A stretch of DNA of 64,000 bases, taken from Tunturiibacter gelidiferens. GTDB lineage: Bacteria; Acidobacteriota; Terriglobia; Terriglobales; Acidobacteriaceae. A program made the translations under genes and the position numbers. The notes under the pieces are model-generated. The model searched no databases. It had not been told where the DNA came from and saw only the letters and a program-made list of their open reading frames with translations. Of the stretch, positions 1 to 8,274 are shown piece after piece. The stretch lies in assembly GCF_014201335.1 (NCBI RefSeq), contig NZ_JACHEB010000011.1, positions 1 through 64,000 on the forward strand, read 5' to 3'. Each line of letters starts with the position of its first letter. Position 1 is the first letter of the stretch.

Positions 1-281
1 GAGATCGATTCGCCGCCGCGATGCATCATCATCTCGACGGCCTGCTCCACTGCACCGTGATACGGCTTGCGGTTGAGCCGCTCAATGGCTGGGTTTCCCG
101 CGCTGGTCCCTGCGATCAACTTCTCCGCATAGACCACCGCCTGTTCGCGGTCCAACGTCCATGAGAAGAGACCGACGCCGTTCAACATCTGCTCGACGGT
201 GAAAGGTACTCCACGATCCTGCGCAGCCCGGACCGCCTTTTCAACCAATGCGTGCCACGGTTTGCGGTCGTCACTTGGCAT
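1..281 (-). CDS. Hypothetical protein, 3' end beyond the window
   Basis: An open frame starts with ATG at 281 and runs off the left edge, giving about 93 residues beginning MPSDDRKPWHALVEKAVRAA. A good ribosome site (AGGAG) lies about 7 bases upstream of the ATG. The start is only 23 bases after the stop of the 309-aa gene, so the two are probably cotranscribed. The visible part is charged and mostly helical, with no signal peptide or membrane segment and no family I recognise. Position in the element suggests an accessory mobile-element gene. Confidence 0.55.
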   Translation of the reverse strand, partial: MPSDDRKPWHALVEKAVRAAQDRGVPFTVEQMLNGVGLFSWTLDREQAVVYAEKLIAGTSAGNPAIERLNRKPYHGAVEQAVEMMMHRGGESI

Positions 282-304
282 TCTTCGCTCCTGTTTGGGC
301 GTCG

Positions 305-1234
305 TTAGAAATTGTTGAGGTAAGCACAAACGAATCGCCCGTCGCTCCAGTTGTCTTCCGACAAAAACCACTCGAAATTTGGTTTCCAGAGCTTGAGGTG
401 GAGGCTAGTGGAGGACGCGACCTTACGAACTGCTTCCATGAATTCCTGCGTGGTCATTCCGTCGCCGATCAGCGCTTGTAGCTTCGCAACGCGACGATCG
501 GTCATCCCATGTGCCTGTTTGAATCGCGGGCAGGCCGCATTCCAGAATTCCAGATAGGCGCTAAGCTCCCAGTGTTGTTCGTCTTTGAAGCTGGATGCGC
601 TCTGACTTAAAGCCTCATGAAGAGACAGTGAGTCGTCGGCGTCAGCCGACTGAGCCGTAGGCGATACGTTGCTGAGTACTATCGCCGCAAGCGGCTCACT
701 CGCCGCAGGCGGCGAGGAGTCCCTGTCTTTGTTTCTACCTACTCCATCTCCATCTCCTACTCCAACAGAAGTGATTTGGGGATTCGGAAAATGGTTTGCA
801 ATGATTTCAAGTGGTTTTAAAATGTCTTTTGTTTTCCGTGAGTTGAATCTTTTGCGGTCGATGTAGGCCCGGCGGTAAGCGTCTATCTCTCGTTCGTCTG
901 GTGCCGGGCTTCGCTTGTCTTCAGCAGTTCTGTAATTCGCGAGGTTCTCTTGTGCGGTGATCCATTGCGCCCACATAGCTCCGGTCGCGGCATCCTCGTA
1001 GAGGAACAAAAGGAAGTTGTCAGCATACTCGCCGAGCCATCCGCGCACATCTTCAGCAGTTGGCTTTGTGTGAAAGCTCGCATAGACGACAGCGATGATG
1101 CGCTCGTAGTCACGTTCGAAACGCGAATGTCCATTGCCGAGAAGGTAGAGCCGGGGCCAATGCAGTTGCGCTGCATCGGTGCAGGCGCGCAATCTCTCTC
1201 CTTCGTACAGCCCTTTAGCCCTAATGATCGCCAT
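305..1234 (-). CDS. Uncharacterised element protein, possibly replication-related
   Basis: A 309-aa soluble protein starting MAIIRAKGLYEGERLRACTD. The N-terminal 130 residues are rich in Trp, Tyr and Arg (LHWPRLYLLGN, DNFLLFLYED, MWAQWITAQENL). They are followed by a basic stretch near residues 125-145 and a hydrophilic middle region. The last 90 residues contain LSAYLEFWNAACPRF and a Trp-rich tail ending FEWFLSEDNWSDGRF. The two-part layout, with a compact N-terminal domain, a variable linker and a C-terminal helical domain ending in a Trp-rich block, resembles phage replisome-organiser or DnaD-like proteins. That is only a pattern match, and I do not assign a function. It lies between the AlpA-like gene and the cut-off ORF on the same strand. 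Confidence 0.6.
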   Translation of the reverse strand: MAIIRAKGLYEGERLRACTDAAQLHWPRLYLLGNGHSRFERDYERIIAVVYASFHTKPTAEDVRGWLGEYADNFLLFLYEDAATGAMWAQWITAQENLANYRTAEDKRSPAPDEREIDAYRRAYIDRKRFNSRKTKDILKPLEIIANHFPNPQITSVGVGDGDGVGRNKDRDSSPPAASEPLAAIVLSNVSPTAQSADADDSLSLHEALSQSASSFKDEQHWELSAYLEFWNAACPRFKQAHGMTDRRVAKLQALIGDGMTTQEFMEAVRKVASSTSLHLKLWKPNFEWFLSEDNWSDGRFVCAYLNNF

Positions 1235-1343
1235 CGGCGGCCTCTAGTTGGAGTGCGTGCTGCTGCCGCTGATGCGACGATGTTATCGTTTCCTTGTCCA
1301 TAAAACTCCGGAGCCGCAGCGGATTCGACCGCCCGGCCCTTTT

Positions 1344-1592
1344 TTATTTACTTCGCGTGGTGCGCACCGGTGGACGTGGCGCTTTTGGAATATCTGGTTC
1401 CGACTGTAAGCGGCGTCTGATGAAGTCATCGACGTCACGCTCCAACCAAGCAACAGCGCGACCACCTAGACGATATGGGGCAGGAAACTGCCCCGCAGCA
1501 ATCATCGTGTAGATAGATGACTTCGAGTAAGGCACCTTTCTCTGTACTGCGGGAAGGCGCAAGAAGCTAAGATTCTGTTGTTCTGCGATCAT
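1344..1592 (-). CDS. AlpA-family phage-type regulator / excisionase-like HTH protein
   Basis: An 82-aa protein. Residues about 10-60 carry the MerR/AlpA-type winged helix: LRLPAVQRKVPYSKSSIYTM, then AGQFPAPYRLGGRAVAWLER and DVDDFIRRR. The pattern P-YSKSSIYxM-xxGxFPxPxxLGxRAVAWxExDVxxWI is the AlpA/phage-excisionase signature. Such proteins activate or repress integrase and excision genes of prophages and islands. It is the first gene read away from the element end and probably controls the genes to its left. About 110 bases separate it from the 309-aa gene, so a separate promoter is possible. Confidence 0.88.
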   Translation of the reverse strand: MIAEQQNLSFLRLPAVQRKVPYSKSSIYTMIAAGQFPAPYRLGGRAVAWLERDVDDFIRRRLQSEPDIPKAPRPPVRTTRSK

Positions 1593-2225
1593 CGGTAGAC
1601 CCCGTCATCGTGCGTCATTGGGCTACTCTAGACGAAGCCATTTTTAGCTCGAGTGTGGGTGTACGTTTTTCAGCAAAAACGCACCAGTTTCGGGTCAATT
1701 CACTTAGAAGAAACGGGCAATTTTAGACAGAACGAGAATTATTAGGAGATATGGAACAGCAAAAATAATGGGCTTGACAGGCACACCGCCAACACAGCCT
1801 CTGCGCTTGAGTCCACTGATCGGAGGAATCTATATGTGTCTGTCTACGTTACAGATTATTCGAGTCGTCACGTCTTGATGCGCAGAGAAGGCACCTGCGT
1901 TTGAAAAGGGGGTAGTTGTGGGGGTACTCTTTAGAAAATAAAACGTATCTTGATCACAACACTGGAGTTAGGTAGTTAGTTCGAGTCCCTCACTGCCCAC
2001 CACTTATTTCTCTAGAACCATCCCAGCTACAACAAAGGCCACGCGGTGAACGGGTCTCGTTCCGCTCTTTTGGCGGCTCCAGAAGCGACTGTCCTCGCGT
2101 TCTTGCGAGGGCGCACCTATCATTGTGACGCATGACGAAGGGTCTTCCTCGCCATCCTCGCATGGAAGCGTGAATGCAAGGAGACGGACAATCGCTGAAA
2201 GGACACTGACGTTTTAGGCTTACTC
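1593..2225. other. Gene-free border region of the integrated element
   Basis: This stretch of 633 bases has no convincing coding frame. Its left part is AT-richer than the neighbouring genes (about 1640-1770). It holds the tRNA 3'-end fragment (1979-2002) and a small perfect hairpin, CCTCGC-6 nt-GCGAGG, at 2093-2110 without a T-run. I see no integrase fragment in either strand. The AlpA promoter must lie in the left 150 bases, but I could not pick convincing -35/-10 boxes. Confidence 0.5.
1979..2002 (+). other. tRNA 3'-end fragment, probable attachment site
   Basis: The sequence reads as a tRNA end: G-TTCGAGT (T loop) at 1979-1986, CCCTC (3' T stem) at 1987-1991, then a 7-base acceptor 3' strand, discriminator A at 1999 and encoded CCA at 2000-2002. 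The matching 5' T stem and 5' acceptor strand (GGGCAGT would be needed about 75 bases upstream) are absent, so this is not a working tRNA gene. The block from T loop to CCA is the segment commonly duplicated when tyrosine recombinases integrate at tRNA genes. Confidence 0.55.
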
Positions 2226-2453
2226 ATGTCGAACCCTGAATGCTACAGAATCGAACGGCAGTATGAAGAAGCTACCAAAACACTTCTCGCCGCCGAGAAC
2301 GATCTCGATAGTACCTCTCCAGACGCATCACCGCGTCTAGTCCGCGAGGCAAGGTTGCAGACGGTAAAGCGCGAACACGCCGTAGCCAGGGAGATTCTTA
2401 TCGAGCACCGTCGCTGCTGCTCCATTTGCAAAGTTAGAGGCCTTCCGGATTAG
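2226..2453 (+). CDS. Small hypothetical protein with a C-terminal Cys pair
   Basis: A 75-aa frame starting MSNPECYRIERQYEEATKTL. It is highly charged and should form a long helix or coiled coil (residues 8-62), followed by CCSICKVRG near the C terminus. That motif has a CxxC but only one clear pair, so it is not a complete zinc finger. No good ribosome site precedes the ATG and the gene stands alone between the element border and cutC. It may be a real small gene carried at the element edge or a chance frame. I do not recognise a family. Confidence 0.4.
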   Translation: MSNPECYRIERQYEEATKTLLAAENDLDSTSPDASPRLVREARLQTVKREHAVAREILIEHRRCCSICKVRGLPD

Positions 2454-2505
2454 TATCCAGGTCGCTTGCAACCCGCATTGATCCGCGTCGAATGTGACCA
2501 GTAGT

Positions 2506-3252
2506 TCATGAACTACGCAGATTCCCGATCATAGTCCGCACATCGCCCGCGTCCACGACGAAGCGCGAGGTGCCGTCGAGCGAATCTGGATCTTCCAGCA
2601 CCCAGCGCCGCTCGTGTTGCATCTTGCTGGCTTCGCTCCGCCGCAGAGAACCATGGAAGTGGCTGGCACCGGTAGCCCGAGCCAGGGCTGCGGCGTCCTT
2701 GATGCGGAGACCTCCACCAACAGCTATATCAATTCTTCCGTCAGCGATATGGACCAACCGCGCAAGCTTGTCTGCTCCCGCCAGCACATCGGGTTCGCCG
2801 CCGGAGGTAAGAACGCGCTTGCAGCCGGTGGCAATGACGTCTTCGAGAGCCTGCTCTAGTGAGATGGTGTAGTCGATAGCGCGATGAAAGGTGATTTCGA
2901 GTGGCGCAGCGAGTTCGACGAGTTCGCGTGTGCGTTCCATGTCCACCGTACCGTCGGTTCGAAGGATCCCAAGGACAAAGCCGCTGGCTCCAAGACTGTA
3001 CGCGTGAAGGAGATCCTCCCGCATCAGGGAGAACTCATCGTCCCTGTAGTGGAAGTCGCCGCTTCGCGGTCGCAACAGGACGTGAACGGGAAGGCCGCTG
3101 TGAAGAATCGCAGCACGCGTGAGACCATGACTTGGCGTAAGCCCCCCTTCGCTGAGGGCAGTGCAAAGCTCAATGCGATCGGCACCGCCTTCGCGCGCGG
3201 CGAGGCAGGCCTGAAGACTCTCTGCACAGAGTTCGAAGATGATTTTGCGCAT
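2506..3252 (-). CDS. cutC: CutC family protein (copper homeostasis / TIM barrel)
   Basis: A 248-aa cytoplasmic protein matching CutC along its length: IIFELCAESLQACLAAREGG at the start, then GADRIELC, LSEGGLTPS, HVLLRPR-GDF-Y, GFVLGIL-DG-VD, ITFHRAID, VLTSGGE and FHGSLR near the end. CutC is a TIM-barrel protein linked to copper tolerance in E. coli, but its biochemical role is uncertain. A longer frame opens at a TTG at 3303, but its 17 extra residues do not fit the family, so the ATG at 3252 is chosen. It follows the kinase gene at 3421 on the same strand, with its own upstream region containing motifs shared with the sugar genes. A carbohydrate role is therefore as plausible here as copper handling. 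Confidence 0.9.
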   Translation of the reverse strand: MRKIIFELCAESLQACLAAREGGADRIELCTALSEGGLTPSHGLTRAAILHSGLPVHVLLRPRSGDFHYRDDEFSLMREDLLHAYSLGASGFVLGILRTDGTVDMERTRELVELAAPLEITFHRAIDYTISLEQALEDVIATGCKRVLTSGGEPDVLAGADKLARLVHIADGRIDIAVGGGLRIKDAAALARATGASHFHGSLRRSEASKMQHERRWVLEDPDSLDGTSRFVVDAGDVRTMIGNLRSS

Positions 3253-3358
3253 CAGATTACACAAACCACAAAGCTGTCCGATCCTTGGAAATAGTCGACG
3301 CAACGACCCGAAGCGAATGAGCCGCTAACGAGCCCTACCAGAGTTGCAGATACAGGAT

Positions 3359-3404
3359 AACTTCAAAAAGTGAAAAATTGAACTCCAAATAATCACAATT
3401 CTGA
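3359..3404 (-). promoter_or_regulatory. Candidate regulator sites upstream of cutC
   Basis: AACTTCAAAAAG (3359-3370) recurs upstream of the kinase gene at 4378-4389. TCACAATTCTGA (3393-3404) recurs upstream of the TonB receptor/deoR pair at 8172-8183. Within the first block, TTCA-5 nt-TGAA (3362-3374) is a short inverted repeat. The region lies between the kinase stop and the cutC start and is AT-rich compared with the genes. A role as DeoR-type operators is inferred from the repetition. Confidence 0.4.
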
Positions 3405-3420
3405 GAATATCCACCGGAAA

Positions 3421-4356
3421 TCAGCTCGCTACGGGAAGCGAGCCGGTACGCGCCCGCCAGAGCGCACCGAGTATGGGATCGACAGTACCCGGCAGAACCT
3501 TCAGAGATGGGTGGTCGCGTCGCAGAGCAGAGACGATTCCTTCACGGATTGGGGCTACATGTTCGAGGATGCTGCCGGTGAACGCCAGTTCAGGAACCCA
3601 CTCGGGGCGATCATTGGATGTGTCCCGTCGCAGACGCTCGATGACGAGATGCGCAAGGTGAGCGAGTTCTTCTGCCTCGCGGTGGAGAACATTCTGCGCA
3701 ACGGCGTCTCCTTCGGCGGCACACTTCACGACTAGGGGAGCAAGACGGGTAAAGTCGGGGGATGGAATCTGGTTGGCATATCCGATCAGCGATTCGAGAT
3801 CGGGAAGCTGCCACAGTTCAAGAATCGCCGGGAGCAGTGCAGTCGTACGGTCTTCGTCGATGGCAAAAAAAGTATCGCGTAGCGCCTGATGGCCGATCCT
3901 GCTGCCTGAGCCCTGGTCAGCCAGTGCGGGGCCCCATCCGCCGGCTGTGGTCAGATCGCCCGCGATAGTGCGTCCAGCGACGTTTGACCCCGTACCGGCC
4001 ATTACAAGCACGCCCGGTCCACCGAAAAAAGCAGCGTCGAGCGCAATCTCCACATCCCCCACCAATATGAGCGAGCCACCGACGCGTTCGGCGAAGGCTT
4101 CGCGTATCCAGTCGGTCACCAACGCGACCGTGACGCCCGCTGCACCGACACAGCTCCGAGTGACAGACCCCAGAGAGATACCGGTCATCGCGGCCAACTC
4201 AGCAAGAGCCTTCTCGAAGTTCTCCTTTGCCGTGCTTGCGTCGGTGCGCATGCGTTTGATCGTGCCCCCACGTACTCGTGCGAGTTCGCGGGTGTCATCT
4301 GCCAAAACATATTCCGTCTTTGTGCCGCCAACATCCAGTGCAAGATAGAACGCCAA
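3421..4356 (-). CDS. BadF/BadG/BcrA/BcrD-type ATPase, N-acetylglucosamine kinase-like
   Basis: A 311-aa ASKHA-fold kinase. The N terminus has the phosphate-1 motif LDVGGTKTEYVLAD (residues 6-20), and residues near 115-125 carry the adenosine-side MAGTGSNVAGR motif. GGWGPALADQGSGSRIG follows and is typical of the BadF/BadG group that includes eukaryotic-type GlcNAc kinases. The start is a TTG at 4356 with GAGGA about 8 bases upstream. It would phosphorylate an amino sugar or related sugar in the cytoplasm. It sits downstream of a large TonB receptor and a divergent DeoR regulator, which fits amino-sugar uptake. The exact substrate is not readable. BcrA-type radical-enzyme activators in the same family are unlikely, since the Cys ligands for an iron-sulfur cluster are missing. 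Confidence 0.85.
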   Translation of the reverse strand: MAFYLALDVGGTKTEYVLADDTRELARVRGGTIKRMRTDASTAKENFEKALAELAAMTGISLGSVTRSCVGAAGVTVALVTDWIREAFAERVGGSLILVGDVEIALDAAFFGGPGVLVMAGTGSNVAGRTIAGDLTTAGGWGPALADQGSGSRIGHQALRDTFFAIDEDRTTALLPAILELWQLPDLESLIGYANQIPSPDFTRLAPLVVKCAAEGDAVAQNVLHREAEELAHLAHLVIERLRRDTSNDRPEWVPELAFTGSILEHVAPIREGIVSALRRDHPSLKVLPGTVDPILGALWRARTGSLPVAS

Positions 4357-4377
4357 GCCGATTCCTCTTCTTTCCGC

Positions 4378-4389
4378 AACTTCAAAAAG
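4378..4389 (-). promoter_or_regulatory. Candidate regulator half-site upstream of the kinase gene
   Basis: AACTTCAAAAAG lies about 22 bases upstream of the TTG start and matches the block upstream of cutC at 3359-3370 exactly. A 12-base identity could be chance, but both copies are upstream of leftward genes in the same locus. Confidence 0.3.
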
Positions 4390-4486
4390 ATAGCAGCAAC
4401 CGAGACAGGATATTTGTTCCTAATCGCGATGGTGTTGCCACATCGTGTGCAGCGACCCGTATTTCTGAAACACCAGCCAGCAAGTG

Positions 4487-4516
4487 ACAAGGGCAGAGCG
4501 GAAGCCCTGCCCTTGT
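4487..4516 (-). terminator. Hairpin after the TonB receptor gene
   Basis: ACAAGGGCAG (4487-4496) pairs perfectly with CTGCCCTTGT (4507-4516) across a 10-base loop. It lies about 50 bases past the receptor stop and before the kinase gene. There is no T-run after it on the minus strand, so it may attenuate transcription rather than end it. Confidence 0.5.
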
Positions 4517-4564
4517 GATGTTGATACTGGTGTTGGCCAATATCCGAGGACTGTTCAAGCCGTC

Positions 4565-7500
4565 CTAGAAGCGATAGTTTGCGGAGAACTGCAGTCGGCG
4601 TTCCGTGGAACGAACGGCCTGCTGAAGCCCATTAGCGGTTCCCTGATTTGAGATATTGCCAAAGTTGGAATCGCCAATGTTGGTATCTGGATTGCCGTAG
4701 CTGACGATGTTGAATGCGTTGAAAGCATCAAACCGGAACCCGAGAGTCTGCTCACGGACGATGGCGAAGTCCTTGAAGGCCGACATGTCGACGTTCAGAT
4801 ATCGTGGACTGCGTGTGTTGCCGTTTCTTGCATCGCCGAAGGTGTTGGGGGCAGGTGCTCCAAAGGCGCACAGGCCGTTATCCACCCCAGGAGTGGTGCA
4901 GGGAGTCGCCGAAGGATCAGTTCCATACCAGTGATCGATACTGCGGTTCACGATCTTCAGAGCACGGTACTGATTTGGTCGCGCATTGCCATCGCTGTTG
5001 GAGTTGTTCCCAGGCCCAAGGATCGTCTCGGGAAATCCACTGTAAGCCACGGCTGCCGTCGAGATCTTCCAGCCTCCAATCGCCTCGTCCACCGCACGGT
5101 TGACTCCAGACAGATACTGCTTCCCGTGGCCAAAGGGCAGGGAATAGACGCCCGTGCCACTCAAGTTGTGGCGCACATCGTATGCGGCGGGACCCCAGTC
5201 CGCGGCGGAGTCGTAGTAGTTCTGAAAGGCGCCCTGACCGAAGTTGGAAGCGCCGGAGGTATTTACGGCGTAGTTGCCGGCACTGTTAGTCAGAGCCTTG
5301 CCGTAGGAGTAGTTCACGGTGAACTCCAACCCATGACTGGTGCGCTGACGAAGAATAGTCTGAAGCGCCTGGTAGTTCGATGCTGCACGTGACTCTGTGA
5401 TCAGCAAGTTACCAGAGCCGATGCTGACCGTCGGATCTATCGCATTGATACCGATGAACTGGTTGTTGTAGTAGGGCGCTGAGGTCGGATCTCCGTTCAC
5501 CAACCACTGGTTGAGGTTCCCGTAGTCTTCGATGTGCTGACCTATTTCGCCGACATAACCGACCTGCAGCGATAAGGAGCGCGTCACCGCATACTCTGCC
5601 GTGAGATTGAACTCCTGCACGTAAGCCGGTTGAATATTGTGCGGGTACACGTTGAAGGTTCCGGTCCCTGTAATCGCACTGCCGCTGAATCCCTGCTCTG
5701 CCGTTCGCGGAGCTCCCGGATTGCCAGGCGTCGGCGTCACCACGTTGACATTGACGGCCTGAATGAAGGGAGTGATCGAGGTCAGGCGCTGGTTGGAGGA
5801 GTTACCTTCAAAGAAGCTGGTCGCGCCATAACCACCGCGAATGACAAAGCGATCCGTCGCCTGATAAGCAAAGCCGAAGCGTGGCATGAACTGGCGGTAG
5901 TTAGCGTCATAGCATGCACGATTGCTGCATAGTCCGGAGCCAACGGGCGCACCCGTGGGAATCTTGCTTGCGTAGATCACCTGACCCGTAGCGATATCGA
6001 TGTTGCCCGTCTTGTTGTTGGATTCGATCCAGGGCTGATCAAATTCGTAGCGCAAGCCGGCGTTCAAGGTCAGCCGCGGTGTCGCCTTGTAGTCATCGCC
6101 GAAGAATCCGGCTATGCGCCACTGCCGCTGTCCGACATTGACGCTGGAAAGCGTGGCGGCTGCCGTGCTCACTCGGTCAAGCAGGAAGTCCGCACCACTG
6201 TAACCGCCTGCGTTAGACAGCGAAGGATTGCTGGTGAAGGCACCACTATAGGTTTGTGATCCAAGGAAACCATTGTTGTTGCTGGTAGGGTAGTTATTTT
6301 GATAACGAAGCGCCTGCACACCCATGCTGTACGTACTCTTGCCATGTTGCCATGTCAGGTTATCGATATAGCTGAAAGTGTTATCCGTCAGGCTTCCATT
6401 GTTCGAAGCTTGGTTGCCGAGTGTGCTCAAAGTGCTGTTCTGGAGATTTTGCGCGGTAAAGCCCTGATAGGCCTGATTGGGAAAGGTGATGCCGACAACC
6501 GCATCACCATTGGTGCCAAACTGACCTGTTCCATCGATTGGTAGTCCCTGGTTCCAATTCACGCGCGTATAGCCGATGCGCGCTGAGTTCACAATCGACG
6601 CAGAGAAGATGTGAACCCAAGTGAGTCCGCCAAGCTGCGACGGGAATGTGCTTCCGTTTGGAAACGAGACAGGCAGAACCGAGGTCGCACCATCATAAGC
6701 ATCTGATTTTGAATAAAACGCGCTGAGTTTGTCCGCTGCGTTCGGGGTGTACTCGATCTTGATATCTCCCTGGTTGTTGGCTCGGAACGTTCTCTGTGGG
6801 CCTTGCAGATCATTTGCCGCGATTCCGTCTGACGGTGTCGCGTTTGGCAAAGGGTAGACCTCTGGATGAGCAAAGAGATACTTCGCAACCGGATTGTTGA
6901 TCGGAACGCCCTTATTCCCAACATACGGGGTAAAGCCGTTTTGCGAATCGAACAGTTGAATCGGATTGGAGCTGCTGAGCAAAGCAGAAAAGTCCCCGCT
7001 GCGCATAGCCTGAGTAAAGACGCTCGCCTGGGCAGTTCCTCCCTGGTGGAATCGCGAACCGAGATAGTCGACGAAGAAGAATAGTTTGTCGCGCTTGATT
7101 GGACCACCAAACGTGCCCCCGAACTGAGATTGGGAGAAAGGATTGGTGTGGATGATCGGGTCCGCGTGATTGTTGGTCCACGAGTTGGCATTGAGCTTGT
7201 AGTCCTGCACGTAGCCATACACCGAACCGTGAAACTGATTCGTTCCGCTCTTGAGAATGCTGACCACGCCGGCGCCATTGACGTTGCCGTAGTCTGCCGG
7301 CGAGTTCGCCGTCAATACCTTGATCTCCTGCAGAGCTTCAGGTGCGGGGCTGTACGCGATCAGGTTATTGAACGTCTCGTTCAGATCGATTCCATCCAAC
7401 GTGTAGTTGTTCGCCTGCGCGCGGTTGCCGTTAAGGTTGATTGAATCGGTGGACTGAGTGCTGCGCTCGATGCTGGTCGTGCCGGAAGTTCCTACTGTGC

Positions 7501-8020
7501 TCACAGAGCCAGGGACATAGAGGGTCAGCGCTGAAAAATCCAGACCATTCAAGGGGAAGTTCTGAATCGTATTCGACGTAAAGGTTCCGCTCAAAGTGGC
7601 GTCACTGGTATTCAGAATCGGCGCCGCTTCGGATACGTTCACCACCTCCGCCGAGGATCCTACTGTAAGCGTGACATTGAATGTAGTAGTCTGCAGCACC
7701 TCGAGTTGAAACGCTGGAATCGTCTCTTTATCAAACCCCTTTGCTTCCACCGTCACTTCATAGCGGCCGATGGGCAGAAACTGAATTCGATAGAGTCCCG
7801 ACGCATTAGTTGTCACTTTTGAGTCCACGCCGGTGTCCGAGTTGTGAGCAGTGACGACCGCTCCACCGACCACAGCACCACTCGGGTCGGTTATCACGCC
7901 GGTGACTGTCCCGGTGACCGTCTGCGCAAGCAGACCCGGCGCACAGAAAACTACTGCCAGGGCGAGCACAATCCCGGAGATACGTTTGAGAAACTTCATC
8001 TTTTGCGCTGCCTTATTCAT
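4565..8020 (-). CDS. TonB-dependent receptor with carboxypeptidase-regulatory domain (Oar-like)
   Basis: A 1151-aa outer-membrane protein. A signal peptide (residues about 8-33, ending ALAVVFCAPGLLAQ) is followed by a carboxypeptidase-regulatory-like beta domain (about 37-120: VTGVITDPSGAVVGGAVVTA, then GRYEVTVEAKGF). Next come a plug domain (about 140-240, including LDGIDLNETFNN and GVVSILKSGTNQFHG) and a long beta barrel ending in LQFSANYRF with a terminal Phe. This is the Oar/SusC-like type abundant in Acidobacteriota, usually importing oligosaccharides or other large nutrients with TonB energy. An alternative ATG lies 7 codons further in. It is divergent from the DeoR regulator across about 250 bases and upstream of the kinase gene, so amino-sugar oligomers are a reasonable but unproven substrate. 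Confidence 0.93.
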   Translation of the reverse strand: MNKAAQKMKFLKRISGIVLALAVVFCAPGLLAQTVTGTVTGVITDPSGAVVGGAVVTAHNSDTGVDSKVTTNASGLYRIQFLPIGRYEVTVEAKGFDKETIPAFQLEVLQTTTFNVTLTVGSSAEVVNVSEAAPILNTSDATLSGTFTSNTIQNFPLNGLDFSALTLYVPGSVSTVGTSGTTSIERSTQSTDSINLNGNRAQANNYTLDGIDLNETFNNLIAYSPAPEALQEIKVLTANSPADYGNVNGAGVVSILKSGTNQFHGSVYGYVQDYKLNANSWTNNHADPIIHTNPFSQSQFGGTFGGPIKRDKLFFFVDYLGSRFHQGGTAQASVFTQAMRSGDFSALLSSSNPIQLFDSQNGFTPYVGNKGVPINNPVAKYLFAHPEVYPLPNATPSDGIAANDLQGPQRTFRANNQGDIKIEYTPNAADKLSAFYSKSDAYDGATSVLPVSFPNGSTFPSQLGGLTWVHIFSASIVNSARIGYTRVNWNQGLPIDGTGQFGTNGDAVVGITFPNQAYQGFTAQNLQNSTLSTLGNQASNNGSLTDNTFSYIDNLTWQHGKSTYSMGVQALRYQNNYPTSNNNGFLGSQTYSGAFTSNPSLSNAGGYSGADFLLDRVSTAAATLSSVNVGQRQWRIAGFFGDDYKATPRLTLNAGLRYEFDQPWIESNNKTGNIDIATGQVIYASKIPTGAPVGSGLCSNRACYDANYRQFMPRFGFAYQATDRFVIRGGYGATSFFEGNSSNQRLTSITPFIQAVNVNVVTPTPGNPGAPRTAEQGFSGSAITGTGTFNVYPHNIQPAYVQEFNLTAEYAVTRSLSLQVGYVGEIGQHIEDYGNLNQWLVNGDPTSAPYYNNQFIGINAIDPTVSIGSGNLLITESRAASNYQALQTILRQRTSHGLEFTVNYSYGKALTNSAGNYAVNTSGASNFGQGAFQNYYDSAADWGPAAYDVRHNLSGTGVYSLPFGHGKQYLSGVNRAVDEAIGGWKISTAAVAYSGFPETILGPGNNSNSDGNARPNQYRALKIVNRSIDHWYGTDPSATPCTTPGVDNGLCAFGAPAPNTFGDARNGNTRSPRYLNVDMSAFKDFAIVREQTLGFRFDAFNAFNIVSYGNPDTNIGDSNFGNISNQGTANGLQQAVRSTERRLQFSANYRF

Positions 8021-8170
8021 TTTTGAACGACTCCAGGGTGTCTGTGGGAGATAGGAAGATCCGCACTACACATTACGGCTGGCCTTTGCCGAAGATTCGG
8101 TTAGTGCGGTCAGAAAAATCAAATTGTTGGTAGAGCATAGAAATCTATGTAACCATTTGTCAACAGAACT

Positions 8171-8210
8171 TTCACAATTCTGAAGAAAAATAGTCCAAAT
8201 ACTCAAAATA
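8171..8210. promoter_or_regulatory. Candidate operator in the TonB receptor / deoR divergent region
   Basis: The 254-base region 8021-8274 separates the leftward receptor from the rightward regulator. At 8171-8184 it contains TTCA-CAATTC-TGAA, an inverted repeat that includes the 12-mer found upstream of cutC (3393-3404). Just after it, GTCCAAATACTCAAAAT resembles CTCCAAATAATCACAAT upstream of cutC. The region is markedly AT-rich. It is a natural site for autoregulation by the DeoR protein. Confidence 0.4.
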
Positions 8211-8274
8211 GAACCGCAGGTCTGCCACATAATCAATTATTTGCAGATTTGTGCGTGATTAGAATGGACAGGAC

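Larger units (their letters stand above)
1..2002. mobile_element. Right end of an integrated element, left part outside the window
   Basis: Three leftward ORFs (an AlpA-like regulator, a 309-aa protein and a cut-off ORF) are followed by about 390 bases without genes and then by a 24-base tRNA 3'-end fragment at 1979-2002. AlpA-type regulators are typical of prophages and tRNA-integrated islands, and a tRNA 3' end without its 5' half is the usual mark left at one end by site-specific integration. No integrase is visible; if this reading is right it would lie beyond the left edge, near the intact tRNA. Housekeeping-type genes resume after position 2500. The extent is inferred. Confidence 0.5.

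Noticed and set aside
1921..2002. A complete tRNA gene ending at 2002
   Set aside because: The 3' half looks like tRNA, but no upstream strand pairs with its acceptor or T stem, so only a fragment is called.
2093..2110. The hairpin CCTCGC-GTTCTT-GCGAGG as a small RNA or terminator
   Set aside because: There is no T-run and no neighbouring gene that it could end.
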